A DNA stretch of 64,000 nucleotides from Coriobacteriaceae bacterium (lineage in GTDB: Bacteria; Actinomycetota; Coriobacteriia; Coriobacteriales; Coriobacteriaceae). The DNA lies in assembly GCA_015062655.1 (NCBI GenBank), contig SUUG01000018.1:186001-250000 (forward strand), read 5' to 3'. Position numbers and translations under genes: made by a program. The notes under the pieces are model-generated. The model was not told the origin of the DNA. It did no database searches and saw only the letters and a program-made list of their open reading frames with translations. This document shows positions 29,273 to 39,178 of the stretch, in pieces (position 1 is the stretch's first letter; each line of letters opens with the position of its first letter).

Positions 29273-29279
29273 GATTCAA

Positions 29280-29366
29280 TGGTGCGGGCGAAAGGACTTG
29301 AACCTTCACGAGCCGGAGCTCATATGGACCTGAACCATACGCGTCTGCCAATTCCGCCACGCCCGC
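29280..29366 (-). tRNA. tRNA-Leu (anticodon CAG)
   Basis: 87 nt with encoded CCA and a long variable arm. Acceptor GCGGGCG/CGCCCGC. Anticodon stem TATGG/CCATA encloses TTCAGGT, giving CAG. Confidence 0.95.
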
Positions 29367-29424
29367 AAGCACAGGAAACTATACACTACCCTGCACCGGT
29401 TGGCTAGAGAAAAATCGTGCGCGG

Positions 29425-29487
29425 TGCCGGGCGTTCGTAATTCGGCGTTTTTGCCAACTAAAATGGCGTATTACGAACGCTCGGCAT
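29425..29487. repeat. Dispersed palindromic repeat, copy 2
   Basis: Arms GCGTTCGTAATTCGGC-like on the left and ATTACGAACGCTCGGCAT on the right around a short centre. Its right-hand part forms the 3' end of a truncated PTS IIB reading frame on the minus strand. Confidence 0.85.
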
Positions 29488-29586
29488 CATGCAGCGACGG
29501 GAAGGGGAGCGGTCGACGGCACCGTCGGCTCGGCCGGCGCTCGACGTCGCGACGCCCGATCCGCAGGCGAGGACGATCTTCTTCAT
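29458..29586 (-). pseudogene. Truncated PTS galactitol-type IIB fragment
   Basis: A 42-codon frame begins MKKIVLACGSGVATS, the exact style of the N-terminus and active-site cysteine loop of GatB-family IIB proteins (which are about 95 residues). A strong AGGAGAAGG ribosome site precedes ATG 29586. After about residue 16 the similarity stops; the frame runs through unrelated sequence into the palindromic repeat and terminates. This looks like the 5' remnant of a lost PTS gene, cut near the repeat. No IIA or IIC partner is nearby. Confidence 0.55.
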
Positions 29587-29698
29587 ATCCTTCTCCTCTC
29601 GAGCTCACATCAACCGGCCCCAGTGTACACCGCATCGCGCGGGCCGACGACGCGGCGCCTGCGCGCGCTCCCGGACGCCGTGGTAGACTGGATGCTCT

Positions 29699-29783
29699 GG
29701 GGGCGTGGCGGAATTGGCATACGCAGGAGACTTAAAATCTTCGGCCTTCGGGATTGTGGGTTCGAGTCCCACCGCCCCTACCA
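29699..29783 (+). tRNA. tRNA-Leu (anticodon TAA)
   Basis: 85 nt with encoded CCA. Acceptor GGGGGCG/CGCCCCT has one G-U pair. Anticodon stem GGAGA/TCTTC encloses CTTAAAA, giving TAA, with a long variable arm. A TAGACT -10-like box lies just upstream (29684-29689). Confidence 0.95.
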
Positions 29784-29835
29784 GCATGGCTCAATCGAAT
29801 ACCCACGCAACGCGAACCAGGCGGTGAAGCAGCGC

Positions 29836-30834
29836 CTATGAGAGCTCAGGAACCCACCCGATACTCGTCGCGCCGCGCTCGAGCGTCTCAGTCATCGTAA
29901 CCGCCATGCCGGTGAGCAGCCCGTTCTCGCTGACCGTCAGCTCCTCGTAGCCGCCGGCGCGCAAAAGCTCCCGTATCACGACGGCACCCGCGAGGATCAC
30001 CGGGGCCCGCTTGGGCTGCACCCCCGGCAGCTCAGCGATCTGATCGGCCGTGCATCCTTCCATGAGCGCGATCATCGCCTCCACATCTCCTTGCGTCAGG
30101 GAGGCGAGGTGCACGCGCGCGGAGTCGTAGACGGCCATGCGCTCCCGCATCGCGACCAGCGTCGTGACGGTTCCGCCCACGGCGATCAGCCGATCGGGGG
30201 CGGGGTGTGCGCAACCGACGCGGCCCCAATACCGCCCGAAAGCCTCCGCCGCGAACGAGGAGGCGCGGTCCAGCCGCTGGGCGTCAGGGGGCGACGGCAG
30301 CAGGAAGCGGTCCGTCACCCGCCGGCACCCGATGTCGAGCGATTCGACCGCATCGAGGCGCAAGCAGCCCGGCTCCCCCGTCTCCGGCGCCGGATCGAGG
30401 CGACCGCAGGCGATCTCCGTGGAGCCGCCGCCGGAGTCGGCCACGGCGATGCGCTGCCCGGGGAAGTCGTGGGCGACACCGAAGAAGGTGAGCCGCGCCT
30501 CGACCTCGCCGGGGATGACGATCGGGCATAGGCCGAGGTCGGCGAGGCCCGCGAGCAGCACGCCGCCGTTCTCCGCGTCACGCGCCGCGCTCGTGAGCGT
30601 CGTGCAGGTGCCGTCGGGCGCGAACGCCGAGGCCTCGGCCGCGAACTCCCGGCAGGCGGCGAGGACGCGCTCGATCGCGGCGTCTGAGAGCCGACTCGTC
30701 GCATCAACCCCCTCACCCAGATCGGTGATGACCGTGCGCTTCTTGTGCGAGGTCACCGCCCCGTCGCGAACGACCGCGAGCGCGAGGCGGGAGGAGACGG
30801 TTCCGATGTCGATGGCGGCGACGCGGGCGACCAT
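29836..30834 (-). CDS. Ppx/GppA-family exopolyphosphatase / pppGpp phosphohydrolase
   Basis: 332 residues, a single Ppx/GppA actin-fold unit. Phosphate-1 motif RVAAIDIGTVSSRLALA (about 3-19), SAARDAENG (Ppx glutamate region) and phosphate-2 motif VADSGGGSTEIACG. It hydrolyses terminal phosphates of polyphosphate or pppGpp; the short form lacks the HD-like C-terminal domain. ATG 30834 is one base after the stop of the DivIC-like gene, so the two are co-transcribed. Confidence 0.88.
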   Translation of the reverse strand: MVARVAAIDIGTVSSRLALAVVRDGAVTSHKKRTVITDLGEGVDATSRLSDAAIERVLAACREFAAEASAFAPDGTCTTLTSAARDAENGGVLLAGLADLGLCPIVIPGEVEARLTFFGVAHDFPGQRIAVADSGGGSTEIACGRLDPAPETGEPGCLRLDAVESLDIGCRRVTDRFLLPSPPDAQRLDRASSFAAEAFGRYWGRVGCAHPAPDRLIAVGGTVTTLVAMRERMAVYDSARVHLASLTQGDVEAMIALMEGCTADQIAELPGVQPKRAPVILAGAVVIRELLRAGGYEELTVSENGLLTGMAVTMTETLERGATSIGWVPELS

Positions 30835-30835
30835 C

Positions 30836-31828
30836 CTACGCGCCCGCCGATCCCGGATCACCAGTGGAGACCACCGCCTGGCCCTCGGGGCCCCGGAACA
30901 GGAACAGCCCATCGAGCACCTTGAGATACCAGGGGGAGTCATCGTAGACCTCGGCCATCGCCTGCTCGACCTCCGCGGAGGAGCGGGGGTCGCCGGTCGA
31001 TGCGCCGGCGTCGGCGGCGGCACCGGCCTGCGGGCCCTTTGAGGCCGAGGTCACATCCGCGCTCGCGCCGGCGTCTGCGACAGGGCCTTCGCCAGAGGAG
31101 CCTACAGGGGCATCGGCGGCAGCGCCGGCCTCATCCTCGGTCTTGACGACCGGGTCGCCGTTCTCGTCCGTGCCCGTGACGACGATGCGGCGCTCGCCCT
31201 GCTCGACCATGCCGAGCTCCTTGCGCGCCGCGTCCTCCAGCCCCTCATTCGACGTGTACGACTCAACCTGCTTCTCCAGCCGCTCGTTGTAGCGCTCGCG
31301 GATGGCCAGCTGCTCGGTGAGGATCCCCTGTGTGCGGCGGGCGATGTAGAGGTCACGGACCGGGAAGTAGAGACCGAGGGCGACCGCCGCGATCACCGCC
31401 GCGTAGAACGCGAAGCGGAAAGGACCCGTGAGCAGGGCGTGGACGGCTTGGATCGCGCGGTTGTCGTTCGCGTAGCGCATGAAGGCCGCGGAGCGGTCGG
31501 AGCGGGGTTTCTGGCCGGAGGGCGGCTTGCGGTCGGAGCGAGACTTGCGGTCGGAGCGCTCAACCCGCGCGCCCGACGCCGTGCGATCCGCCGATCGACC
31601 GCGCCGGGTCTCGGCGGTGCGGGAGGATCGGGAGGCAGAGGCGGCTTTCGCCGCGCGCTCCCCCTTAGAGGCGCCCGAGGCCGCGGCGCGAGGACGGCGC
31701 AGGCGGCGGGAGGCTTCGGAGAGGTCGCTCGTGGCAGCCGCGGACGAACCCGCCCGGCCGGCTTTGGCCGTGCGGCCCGCCGTGCCGTCATGCACGGAGA
31801 AATCCCTGTTGTTTTGAGTGCTCACCAT
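30836..31828 (-). CDS. Septum formation initiator (FtsB/DivIC-family) protein
   Basis: 330 residues, unusually long for DivIC (about 110-130). A 110-residue Arg/Ser/Ala-rich, very basic disordered cytoplasmic N-terminus precedes one membrane helix (about 135-155, FRFAFYAAVIAAVALGLYF). A coiled coil follows (about 160-200, ILTEQLAIRERYNERLEKQVE) with the DivIC signature EDAARKELGMVEQGE, then an acidic, Ala/Asp-rich extracellular tail. It probably helps assemble the division septum with FtsL/FtsQ homologues. It precedes a Ppx/GppA gene and lies downstream of eno, an order common in actinobacteria. Confidence 0.85.
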   Translation of the reverse strand: MVSTQNNRDFSVHDGTAGRTAKAGRAGSSAAATSDLSEASRRLRRPRAAASGASKGERAAKAASASRSSRTAETRRGRSADRTASGARVERSDRKSRSDRKPPSGQKPRSDRSAAFMRYANDNRAIQAVHALLTGPFRFAFYAAVIAAVALGLYFPVRDLYIARRTQGILTEQLAIRERYNERLEKQVESYTSNEGLEDAARKELGMVEQGERRIVVTGTDENGDPVVKTEDEAGAAADAPVGSSGEGPVADAGASADVTSASKGPQAGAAADAGASTGDPRSSAEVEQAMAEVYDDSPWYLKVLDGLFLFRGPEGQAVVSTGDPGSAGA

Positions 31829-32266
31829 ATGCGCCTTGTATGTTTTGAATGCGGTCGCGCTTGCTCGAACAGCTTACCACAAGGTCAGACGGGGCCTTCG
31901 AATCCCCACGGGGCAACGGGGGCAACGGGCACGCAGGGGTTCGTGGCCGCCATGCAGCGCAGGGCCCGCGAGGGCTTTGCAAACGCCGTGCGGGGCGGGA
32001 CCCGTGCGAGCTTCGCGGACGCCGTGTGGCGCAGCTCCGCAAGCGGCCTTTCGAACGTCGCGAGATCGCGCCCCGCATGCGGCCCTCGGTCACACCCGCC
32101 GCTGGCTAGGCCGAGGGCGCCGCACCGCACCCCGCTCCCACCTCTCGGTACCGCAAGGCGACCGAAAACGCAGAGGACCCCGGCACCCACCCGCAGCGCG
32201 ATCGCGAAACCGCGCGAGGGATGAGTGCCGGGGTCCCCGTTAGGAGTCACATGCCCCGCGTGCTAC
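31829..32266. other. Intergenic region with degenerate 36-bp tandem units
   Basis: 438 bp between eno and the DivIC-like gene. Around 31965-32065 a 36-bp unit recurs about three times in degenerate form (GCTTTGCAAACGCCGTGCGG, then GCTTCGCGGACGCCGTGTGG). No ribosome site or start fits it, so it may be a decayed coding repeat. The part next to eno carries its terminator-like hairpin. The side next to the DivIC-like gene holds that gene's promoter region. Confidence 0.5.
32175..32236 (-). terminator. Terminator-like hairpin after eno
   Basis: GGACCCCGGCAC (32175-32186) pairs with GTGCCGGGGTCC (32225-32236) across a 38-base loop that itself contains CGCGATCGCG. There is no U-run, so termination efficiency is uncertain. 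Confidence 0.45.
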
Positions 32267-33993
<1,727 letters not shown>

Positions 33994-34515
33994 ATGCCGA
34001 GCGTTCGCAATACGGCCTTTTCCGCGCCAAAAGCGGCGATCACGAACGCTCGGCATACGGGCGGGAGGAGGGCGAGGGGCAGGTGCGGAGGGTGGCGAGG
34101 AGCGGGCGGGCGGCGCGTGGGCGAGGGGGGGGGCGAGGGCGGGCGGCTCGTGGGCGAAACGCTCGGGGCGACGGGGCCGGCGGGCGAGGACGCGGCAGAC
34201 GTCGGCATGCGCGGGGCGGCCGCGCGCCGCTGCCGCACGCGGGGCGACCCATCGCGTCGCGTTTCGGCGGAAGTGCATCGATTCGGCGTCGAGATGTCGC
34301 GGAAGTGCTCGATCGATGCACTTGCGGGAAAAGGCGACGCGCCCTGGCCTGCGGTTCCATCGAGCCACTCCGCGGGGACGGGTTTCGGCGGTGCACTTCC
34401 GCCGAAACGCGACATAACCCCGCCCTCAGACCGCGCGCCCCCGACCCGCCGATGCCGAGCGTTCGCAATTCGGCCTTTTTCCGCGCCAAAAGCGGCGATC
34501 ACGAACGCTCGGCAT
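33994..34515. repeat. Half-kilobase non-coding repeat block, copy A, bounded by palindromic repeats (copies 3 and 4)
   Basis: Palindromic repeat copies at 33994-34056 and 34452-34515 flank about 400 bp that recurs almost unchanged at 44058-44549. Inside, GTCGCGTTTCGGCGGAAGTGCA-type sequence (34256-34277) has an exact 22-bp inverted copy at 34392-34413, and a smaller imperfect hairpin (GAAGTGCTCGAT/ATCGATGCACTT) lies between them. Frames are open here only because of the GC content. It looks like a structured, non-coding mobile or RNA-encoding unit. Confidence 0.7.
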
Positions 34516-34883
34516 ATGGGCGTTGCGAACGCTCGGCATACGGACGTGCGGATGATGAGGTGGGTGATTGGCCGGGCGCGTCTGCATGGCGGCCCCCGCG
34601 TTCTGGAATTGCAGAAATGTACGAATTCGCCGTTTCAAACATGCGGAAATGTACGATTCGCCCATCTCCGTCAAAATGGACGCTTCTTGACCTGCGGTTT
34701 TCCGCACATCCGCACCGGACCCGCATTCGCCCGTACAAAAGAGTCAAACCGGTGCGCTGCGCCATGGGCTCCAAGCAGGCCGGAGGAGGGAAACCGGGGA
34801 GAGTTGCCGGCTCAGGGCCTCTGACCAGGCGATCTGCACCTGCCCCACTACGCGATACCGCGCGCGGCCGCACGGCGGCGACC
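34516..34883. other. Intergenic region with half repeat and short direct repeats
   Basis: A lone right arm of the palindromic repeat (CGAACGCTCGGCAT) is at 34526-34539. Two near-copies of GAAATGTACGA(A)TTCGCC follow around 34613-34632 and 34646-34662. No coding potential is supported before larC ends at 34884. Confidence 0.45.
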
Positions 34884-36368
34884 TCAATCGCAGCCCGCCT
34901 CGACCGCGCGGCGCACCGCGGCGAGCGGCAGCCCCTCGCGGCGGGCGATCGCGGCCAGGTCGTCGTGCTCGGGTTTCGCGCGCTCGCTCCCGTCCGGCAG
35001 CGTCACGACCTTCACCCGCACCGGCCCGAACGGCGTCTCGACCGACGCCTCCCGGCGCGCGAGCACGACGCGCTCCATCAGCTGGCGCCGCACGCCGATT
35101 GTGGGCGTCTCGGTGAGCACGACCTCCTCGAGCCGCGTGGCATCCGCAGCCAGGCAGATCACCTGCAGCTGGTATGCCGGCCTCCCCTTCTTGGTGTAGA
35201 TCGGCAGCCAGTGAACCTCGCGCGCGCCGGCCTCGAGCAGGCGATCGGCCGCGTAGGCGAGCTCTTCGGCCGTGGCATCATCGATATCGCACTCGAGCTT
35301 CGCGACCAGGCGCTCGTCACGCACAGCGACCCCGTCACCAACATCCTCGATGAGCGACGCCCGCACGAGCGAGGGCACCGCATAGCGCCGCTTGCCCGCT
35401 CCCACGCCCGCGGCGCGGATGAGATAGCGCGGCGGCAGCGCGAACGACGGCTCGAGCGCGGCCACGATCGCGGCTCCCGTGGGGGTGACGAGTTCGCCCT
35501 CGACATCCACGTGGGCGAACGGAACCCCCTGCTGCAGGCAGACGTTGCGCACCGCCGGCACCGGCACGGGGATGATCCCGTGCTGGCAGCGCACCGTGCC
35601 GCACCCGTCCGGCAGCGGCGTGGCGAAGATCCGCTCGGGGGCGAGGTCATCGACGAGCACGGCTGCGGCCACGATGTCGACGATCGAATCCACGGCCCCG
35701 ACCTCGTGGAACCCCACTTCCTCGGGCGCCGTCCCGTGCGCGGCGCCCTCGGCCTCGGCGAGGATCGAGAACGCCTTGTGCGCGAGGGCGCGAGCGCCGT
35801 CCGTGAGGTCGGCGGCGTCGATGATCGCGGCGATGTCGGCGAGGCGGCGGTGCGCGTGACCTCCGTGTTCGTGGACGCCGTGCGCGTGACCTCCGTGCGC
35901 GTGGGCCCCATGCCCATGCGCCGCCCCCTCATGATGACCGGGGCCGCCGTGGTGCACGTCGGGCACGTCGGAGGCACCGCACGCACCCCCGGCCCCGTGG
36001 GCCCCAGACACCTCCTCGCAGCACGGCAGCACGGCCCCGCCACCGGTCACATCGTCACCATCCGCCGGCAGGGCCCCAGCCGCCGCCCCTTCTCCTCCCG
36101 CAGGCGCAGCCGCGATCACCGCGTACCCGTGCAAGTAGGCCATATCGTGATCGCGGTTCACCCCAGCCCGCCGGCGCACGTCGAAATCGCAGGCAGAGAC
36201 CCCCGACACCTCGGCGCGGCTCACGGCGATGTCGAACTCGTCGACCATCGGCAGGCTCGCGAGCGCGAGACGCAGCCGCTCCTCGCTCGCCCCGAGGTCG
36301 AGCAGGGCGGCCACGATCATGTCCCCGCTCGCGCCAAACGAGCAATCCAGATACAGGCTTCCCGCCAT
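34884..36368 (-). CDS. larC: Nickel-pincer cofactor nickel insertase LarC
   Basis: 494 residues. LarC (DUF111) inserts nickel into the pyridinium-3,5-bisthiocarboxylate mononucleotide in a CTP-dependent reaction, giving the NPN cofactor. The N-terminus LYLDCSFGASGDM is diagnostic. A His-rich linker at about 139-173 holds 14 histidines and probably collects nickel. The C-terminal part has the LETNIDD-like LECDIDDATAEEL and ETPTIGVRRQ segments. In Lactiplantibacillus plantarum larC is read through a programmed frameshift; here it is one continuous frame. ATG 36368 with AGGGGG upstream is preferred over the TTG two codons earlier. It starts 10 bases after larB. Confidence 0.93.
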   Translation of the reverse strand: MAGSLYLDCSFGASGDMIVAALLDLGASEERLRLALASLPMVDEFDIAVSRAEVSGVSACDFDVRRRAGVNRDHDMAYLHGYAVIAAAPAGGEGAAAGALPADGDDVTGGGAVLPCCEEVSGAHGAGGACGASDVPDVHHGGPGHHEGAAHGHGAHAHGGHAHGVHEHGGHAHRRLADIAAIIDAADLTDGARALAHKAFSILAEAEGAAHGTAPEEVGFHEVGAVDSIVDIVAAAVLVDDLAPERIFATPLPDGCGTVRCQHGIIPVPVPAVRNVCLQQGVPFAHVDVEGELVTPTGAAIVAALEPSFALPPRYLIRAAGVGAGKRRYAVPSLVRASLIEDVGDGVAVRDERLVAKLECDIDDATAEELAYAADRLLEAGAREVHWLPIYTKKGRPAYQLQVICLAADATRLEEVVLTETPTIGVRRQLMERVVLARREASVETPFGPVRVKVVTLPDGSERAKPEHDDLAAIARREGLPLAAVRRAVEAGCD

Positions 36369-36378
36369 GCGCAACCCC

Positions 36379-37146
36379 CTAGGAGAGATGGTTGATCAGC
36401 GACGCCTGGAACGCCGCACCGAACCCGTTGTCGATGTTCACCACGGAGACGCCGCTCGCGCAGCTGTTGAGCATCGCGAGGAGCGCCGTCACCCCGCCGA
36501 AGCTCGCCCCGTAGCCCACGCTCGTGGGCACAGCGATGACCGGGCACGAGGCCAGGCCCGCCACCACGCTCGCGAGCGCCCCCTCCATGCCGGCGACCGC
36601 GATGACCACGCGCGCACGGCTCACGGCGTCCACCTGGGAGAGCAGGCGATGGATGCCGGCGACGCCCACATCGTACAGGAGCTCGACCCTGTTGCCGAGG
36701 AACTCGGCCGTCAACGCCGCCTCCTCCGCCACCGGCAGGTCGCTCGTGCCCGCGCAGGCCACGAGGATCGTGCCCGCGCCGTCCTCGGGCTTCATGCCGC
36801 CCAGGATGCCCAGCCGAGCCGACGGGCGCACGTCGAAGGCCGCGGCGCGCTCGGCGGGCAGCAGCGCCCGGACGGCCTCGGCCTTCTCGGGGTCGAGTCG
36901 CGTGATGAGGACCCGCTCCTGACCGGCCTCGCACATGGCCCCCAGGATGCCCGCGATCTGCTCGGGCGTCTTCCCCTCGCCGTACACCACCTCGGACGCG
37001 CCCGTGCGCATGCCGCGGTCGGTGTCCACGCGGGCGTAGCCCAGATCGCTCACGGCCGACGTCTGCAGGCGCCGCACCAGCTCATCGGGGGCAAGCGTCC
37101 CCGCGGCGACCTGCTCGGCCAGCCGCAATGCCTCGGATCTCTCCAT
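36379..37146 (-). CDS. larB: Nickel-pincer cofactor biosynthesis carboxylase/hydrolase LarB
   Basis: 255 residues, normal for LarB. It carboxylates C5 of nicotinic acid adenine dinucleotide and releases AMP, the first step to NPN. The C-terminal AIR-carboxylase-like domain has GMKPEDGAGTILVACAGTSDLPVAEEA, VPTSVGYGASFGG and the conserved cysteine near 229 in MLNSCASGV. The N-terminal SEVVYGEGKT segment is family-typical. Start ATG 37146 has GGAGGA just upstream. larC follows 10 bases on; larE is divergent 130 bases away. Confidence 0.95.
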   Translation of the reverse strand: MERSEALRLAEQVAAGTLAPDELVRRLQTSAVSDLGYARVDTDRGMRTGASEVVYGEGKTPEQIAGILGAMCEAGQERVLITRLDPEKAEAVRALLPAERAAAFDVRPSARLGILGGMKPEDGAGTILVACAGTSDLPVAEEAALTAEFLGNRVELLYDVGVAGIHRLLSQVDAVSRARVVIAVAGMEGALASVVAGLASCPVIAVPTSVGYGASFGGVTALLAMLNSCASGVSVVNIDNGFGAAFQASLINHLS

Positions 37147-37276
37147 GGTCCTCCTTCTGCTCCTCCGTATCTTCCCATAAATGATGGCACCGTGTCGCTT
37201 CGACGTGCGCGAAACGGATGCGGGCGGGTAGGATGGACAACGTGCACGAAGACGCCCCGTTCAGGGAGAGGATTCC

Positions 37277-38173
37277 ATGTCTCAGACCACCCAGCCCGCC
37301 GGTGCCCCCCGCGCGGCGGCCCCCGACGTCAACGATGCCGGCTTCCAGCAGAAGCTCGCCGACCTCGAGGACCTCCTCCGCTCGTACGGCTCGATCGCCA
37401 TCGCCTGCTCCGGCGGGGTCGACAGCTCGTTTTTGGCCGCTGTCTGCGACCGCTGCATGCCCGACCGCACGGTGCTCGTGCACGTGCGGTCGGCGATGGT
37501 GCCTGCCGTGGAGCGCCGCGGCTTCGAGGACCTGCGCGGGCGCCTGAGCCTTCCGGCCATCGAGATCGAGGAGGACGCCTTCGACGACCCGCAGGTGACA
37601 AAAAACAGCCCGCATCGCTGCTATTTCTGCAAGTTCACCGAGTTCGGCGGCGTGATCGACGTCGCACGCGAGCGCGGCATCGAGACCGTGATCGACGGCA
37701 GCCACAGCGAAGACGAGGGCGACTATCGCCCCGGCCTCAAGGCGACGGCCGAGCTCGGCGTGCGATCGCCGCTGCGCGAGGCCGGCTGGACCAAAGCCGA
37801 GGAGCGCGCATGGCTCGAGGCCTGGGGCATGCCGGCGGCCAAGCAGGCGTCGAGCGCGTGCCTGGCGTCGCGCATCCCCTACGGCGAAAAGATCACGCGC
37901 GAGAAGGTCGAGCTTGTGGCGAGGTGCGAGTCCTACCTCGAGGAGCTGGGGTTCTCGGTGGTGCGCGTGCGGCTGTCGAACTTCCGCGCCGCGATCGAGG
38001 TGGGGCCCGATGAGCGCGCCCGGCTCTTCGACGTGGACCTGCTCGACCGGATCGACGCGGCGTTTCGCGAGCTCGGCTGCAAGGACGTGCTCGTGCGCGC
38101 CCGCGGCTACAGCCAAGGCAGCATGAACAGTGCCCTCAGCGCGGAGACGATCGCCGCCTCGACGCTGACCTAG
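37277..38173 (+). CDS. larE: ATP-dependent sulfur transferase LarE, three-cysteine type
   Basis: 298 residues. PP-loop ATP pyrophosphatase (SGGVDSS at 45-51) that adenylates the pyridinium carboxylates and converts them to thiocarboxylates. Cys195 in SSACLASRIPYG matches the sacrificial cysteine of L. plantarum LarE. Two more cysteines (115 and 118, HRCYFCKF) make this the three-cysteine class, which in Thermotoga uses a [4Fe-4S] cluster as sulfur carrier instead of destroying its own cysteine. ATG 37277 follows AGGGAGAGG. It is divergent from larB, so all three cofactor genes could share one control region. Confidence 0.93.
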   Translation: MSQTTQPAGAPRAAAPDVNDAGFQQKLADLEDLLRSYGSIAIACSGGVDSSFLAAVCDRCMPDRTVLVHVRSAMVPAVERRGFEDLRGRLSLPAIEIEEDAFDDPQVTKNSPHRCYFCKFTEFGGVIDVARERGIETVIDGSHSEDEGDYRPGLKATAELGVRSPLREAGWTKAEERAWLEAWGMPAAKQASSACLASRIPYGEKITREKVELVARCESYLEELGFSVVRVRLSNFRAAIEVGPDERARLFDVDLLDRIDAAFRELGCKDVLVRARGYSQGSMNSALSAETIAASTLT

Positions 38174-38225
38174 GGGCGGGGCGGACGGCCCCGCCGTCGC
38201 CCGTCGCCACCCGCGCTTTCACCGG

Positions 38226-38288
38226 ATGCCGAGCGTTCGTAATACAGCGTTTTCGCCGCGTTTTATGCCGAGTTACGAACGCTCGGCG
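38226..38288. repeat. Dispersed palindromic repeat, copy 5
   Basis: Arms ATGCCGAGCGTTCGTAAT and GTTACGAACGCTCGGCGT between the convergent larE and mazG genes, where it may act as a bidirectional terminator. Confidence 0.85.
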
Positions 38289-38330
38289 TCAGCGCTCGGC
38301 GTCAGGGCTCGGCATCAGCGCTCGGCGTCC
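38283..38330. repeat. 12-bp tandem repeat, four units
   Basis: The word GCTCGGCGTCAG recurs four times with small changes, continuing the right arm of the adjacent palindromic repeat into the 3' end of mazG. The mazG stop codon at 38315 lies inside it, so the last residues (DAER) of MazG are encoded by repeat sequence. Confidence 0.75.
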
Positions 38331-39178
38331 GAGGGCTGCGGCTCCACGCGCTTGGCGGCGTCCCAAAGGTCGTTCAGCTCCGATGTCGAGTGGTCCTCGA
38401 TCGGCCGGCCCTCCCGCGCGGCCTCGTCCTCCATCGCCGCCCACCGGCGCCGGAACTTGCGCGTGCTCGCCCGCAGCGCGCTCTCGGCGTCGATGCCCTC
38501 CTTGCGCGCGACGTTGACCAGCGCGAAGAGCAAATCGCCGAACTCCATCTCCCGCGCCTCGCTGCCCGGCTCCTCGCGCTCGAACTCGGCGCGCTCCTCG
38601 GCGACCTGAGTCCAGACCTCCTCGACGCGCTCCCATTCGAACCCTGCCGACGCCGCCTTCCGCGACACCTTCTGCGCCTGCATGAGCGCCGGGAGGCCCT
38701 GCGGCACGTCGTCGAGCAGGCCCGCCGGGGCCGCGTTGCCCGGGGCCGCGTCGCGCGCCTCCTTCTCCGCGAGCTTCACCTGATCCCAGACGGCGAGGGC
38801 CTCCCCGGCGTCGGCGGCCGGCACCTTGCCGAACACGTGCGGGTGCCGCCTGATCAGCTTCTCGTTGATTCCCGCGACCACGTCGGCGCAGGTGAACTCC
38901 CCCGCATCTGCCGCGATCTGCGCGTGGAGCACCACCTGCATGAGGACGTCGCCGAGCTCCTCGGCCAGATGCCCCGCACCGCCGGCCTCGATGCAGTCGA
39001 CGGCCTCGTAGGCCTCCTCGATCATGTTCTTCGCGATGCTCGCATGCGTCTGCTTGCGGTCCCACGGGCAGCCGTCGGGCTGACGCAGGCGCCAGATCGT
39101 GTTCACGAGCTCCTGGAACGCCTCCGCGGCGTCCACGGGCGCGGAGGCGGGGGTGCGCTCAACGGCCATGGCCCTCAC
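38315..39178 (-). CDS. mazG: Nucleoside triphosphate pyrophosphohydrolase MazG
   Basis: 287 residues with two MazG-type domains. The N-terminal one has LRQPDGCPWDRKQTH, EEAYEAVDCI and HLAEELGDVLMQV, the Mg-binding EExxE...ExxD pattern. The second repeats it more weakly (ERAEFEREEPGSEAREMEFGDLLFA). It hydrolyses NTPs to NMPs and pyrophosphate, clearing abnormal nucleotides. GTG 39178 overlaps the preceding phosphoesterase stop; ATG 39169 is an alternative start. The C-terminus runs into a tandem repeat. Confidence 0.92.
   Translation of the reverse strand: MRAMAVERTPASAPVDAAEAFQELVNTIWRLRQPDGCPWDRKQTHASIAKNMIEEAYEAVDCIEAGGAGHLAEELGDVLMQVVLHAQIAADAGEFTCADVVAGINEKLIRRHPHVFGKVPAADAGEALAVWDQVKLAEKEARDAAPGNAAPAGLLDDVPQGLPALMQAQKVSRKAASAGFEWERVEEVWTQVAEERAEFEREEPGSEAREMEFGDLLFALVNVARKEGIDAESALRASTRKFRRRWAAMEDEAAREGRPIEDHSTSELNDLWDAAKRVEPQPSDAER

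Noticed and set aside
38283-38330. Short tandem repeat considered as a CRISPR array
   Set aside because: Units are 12 bp and directly abutting, with no spacers and no cas genes.
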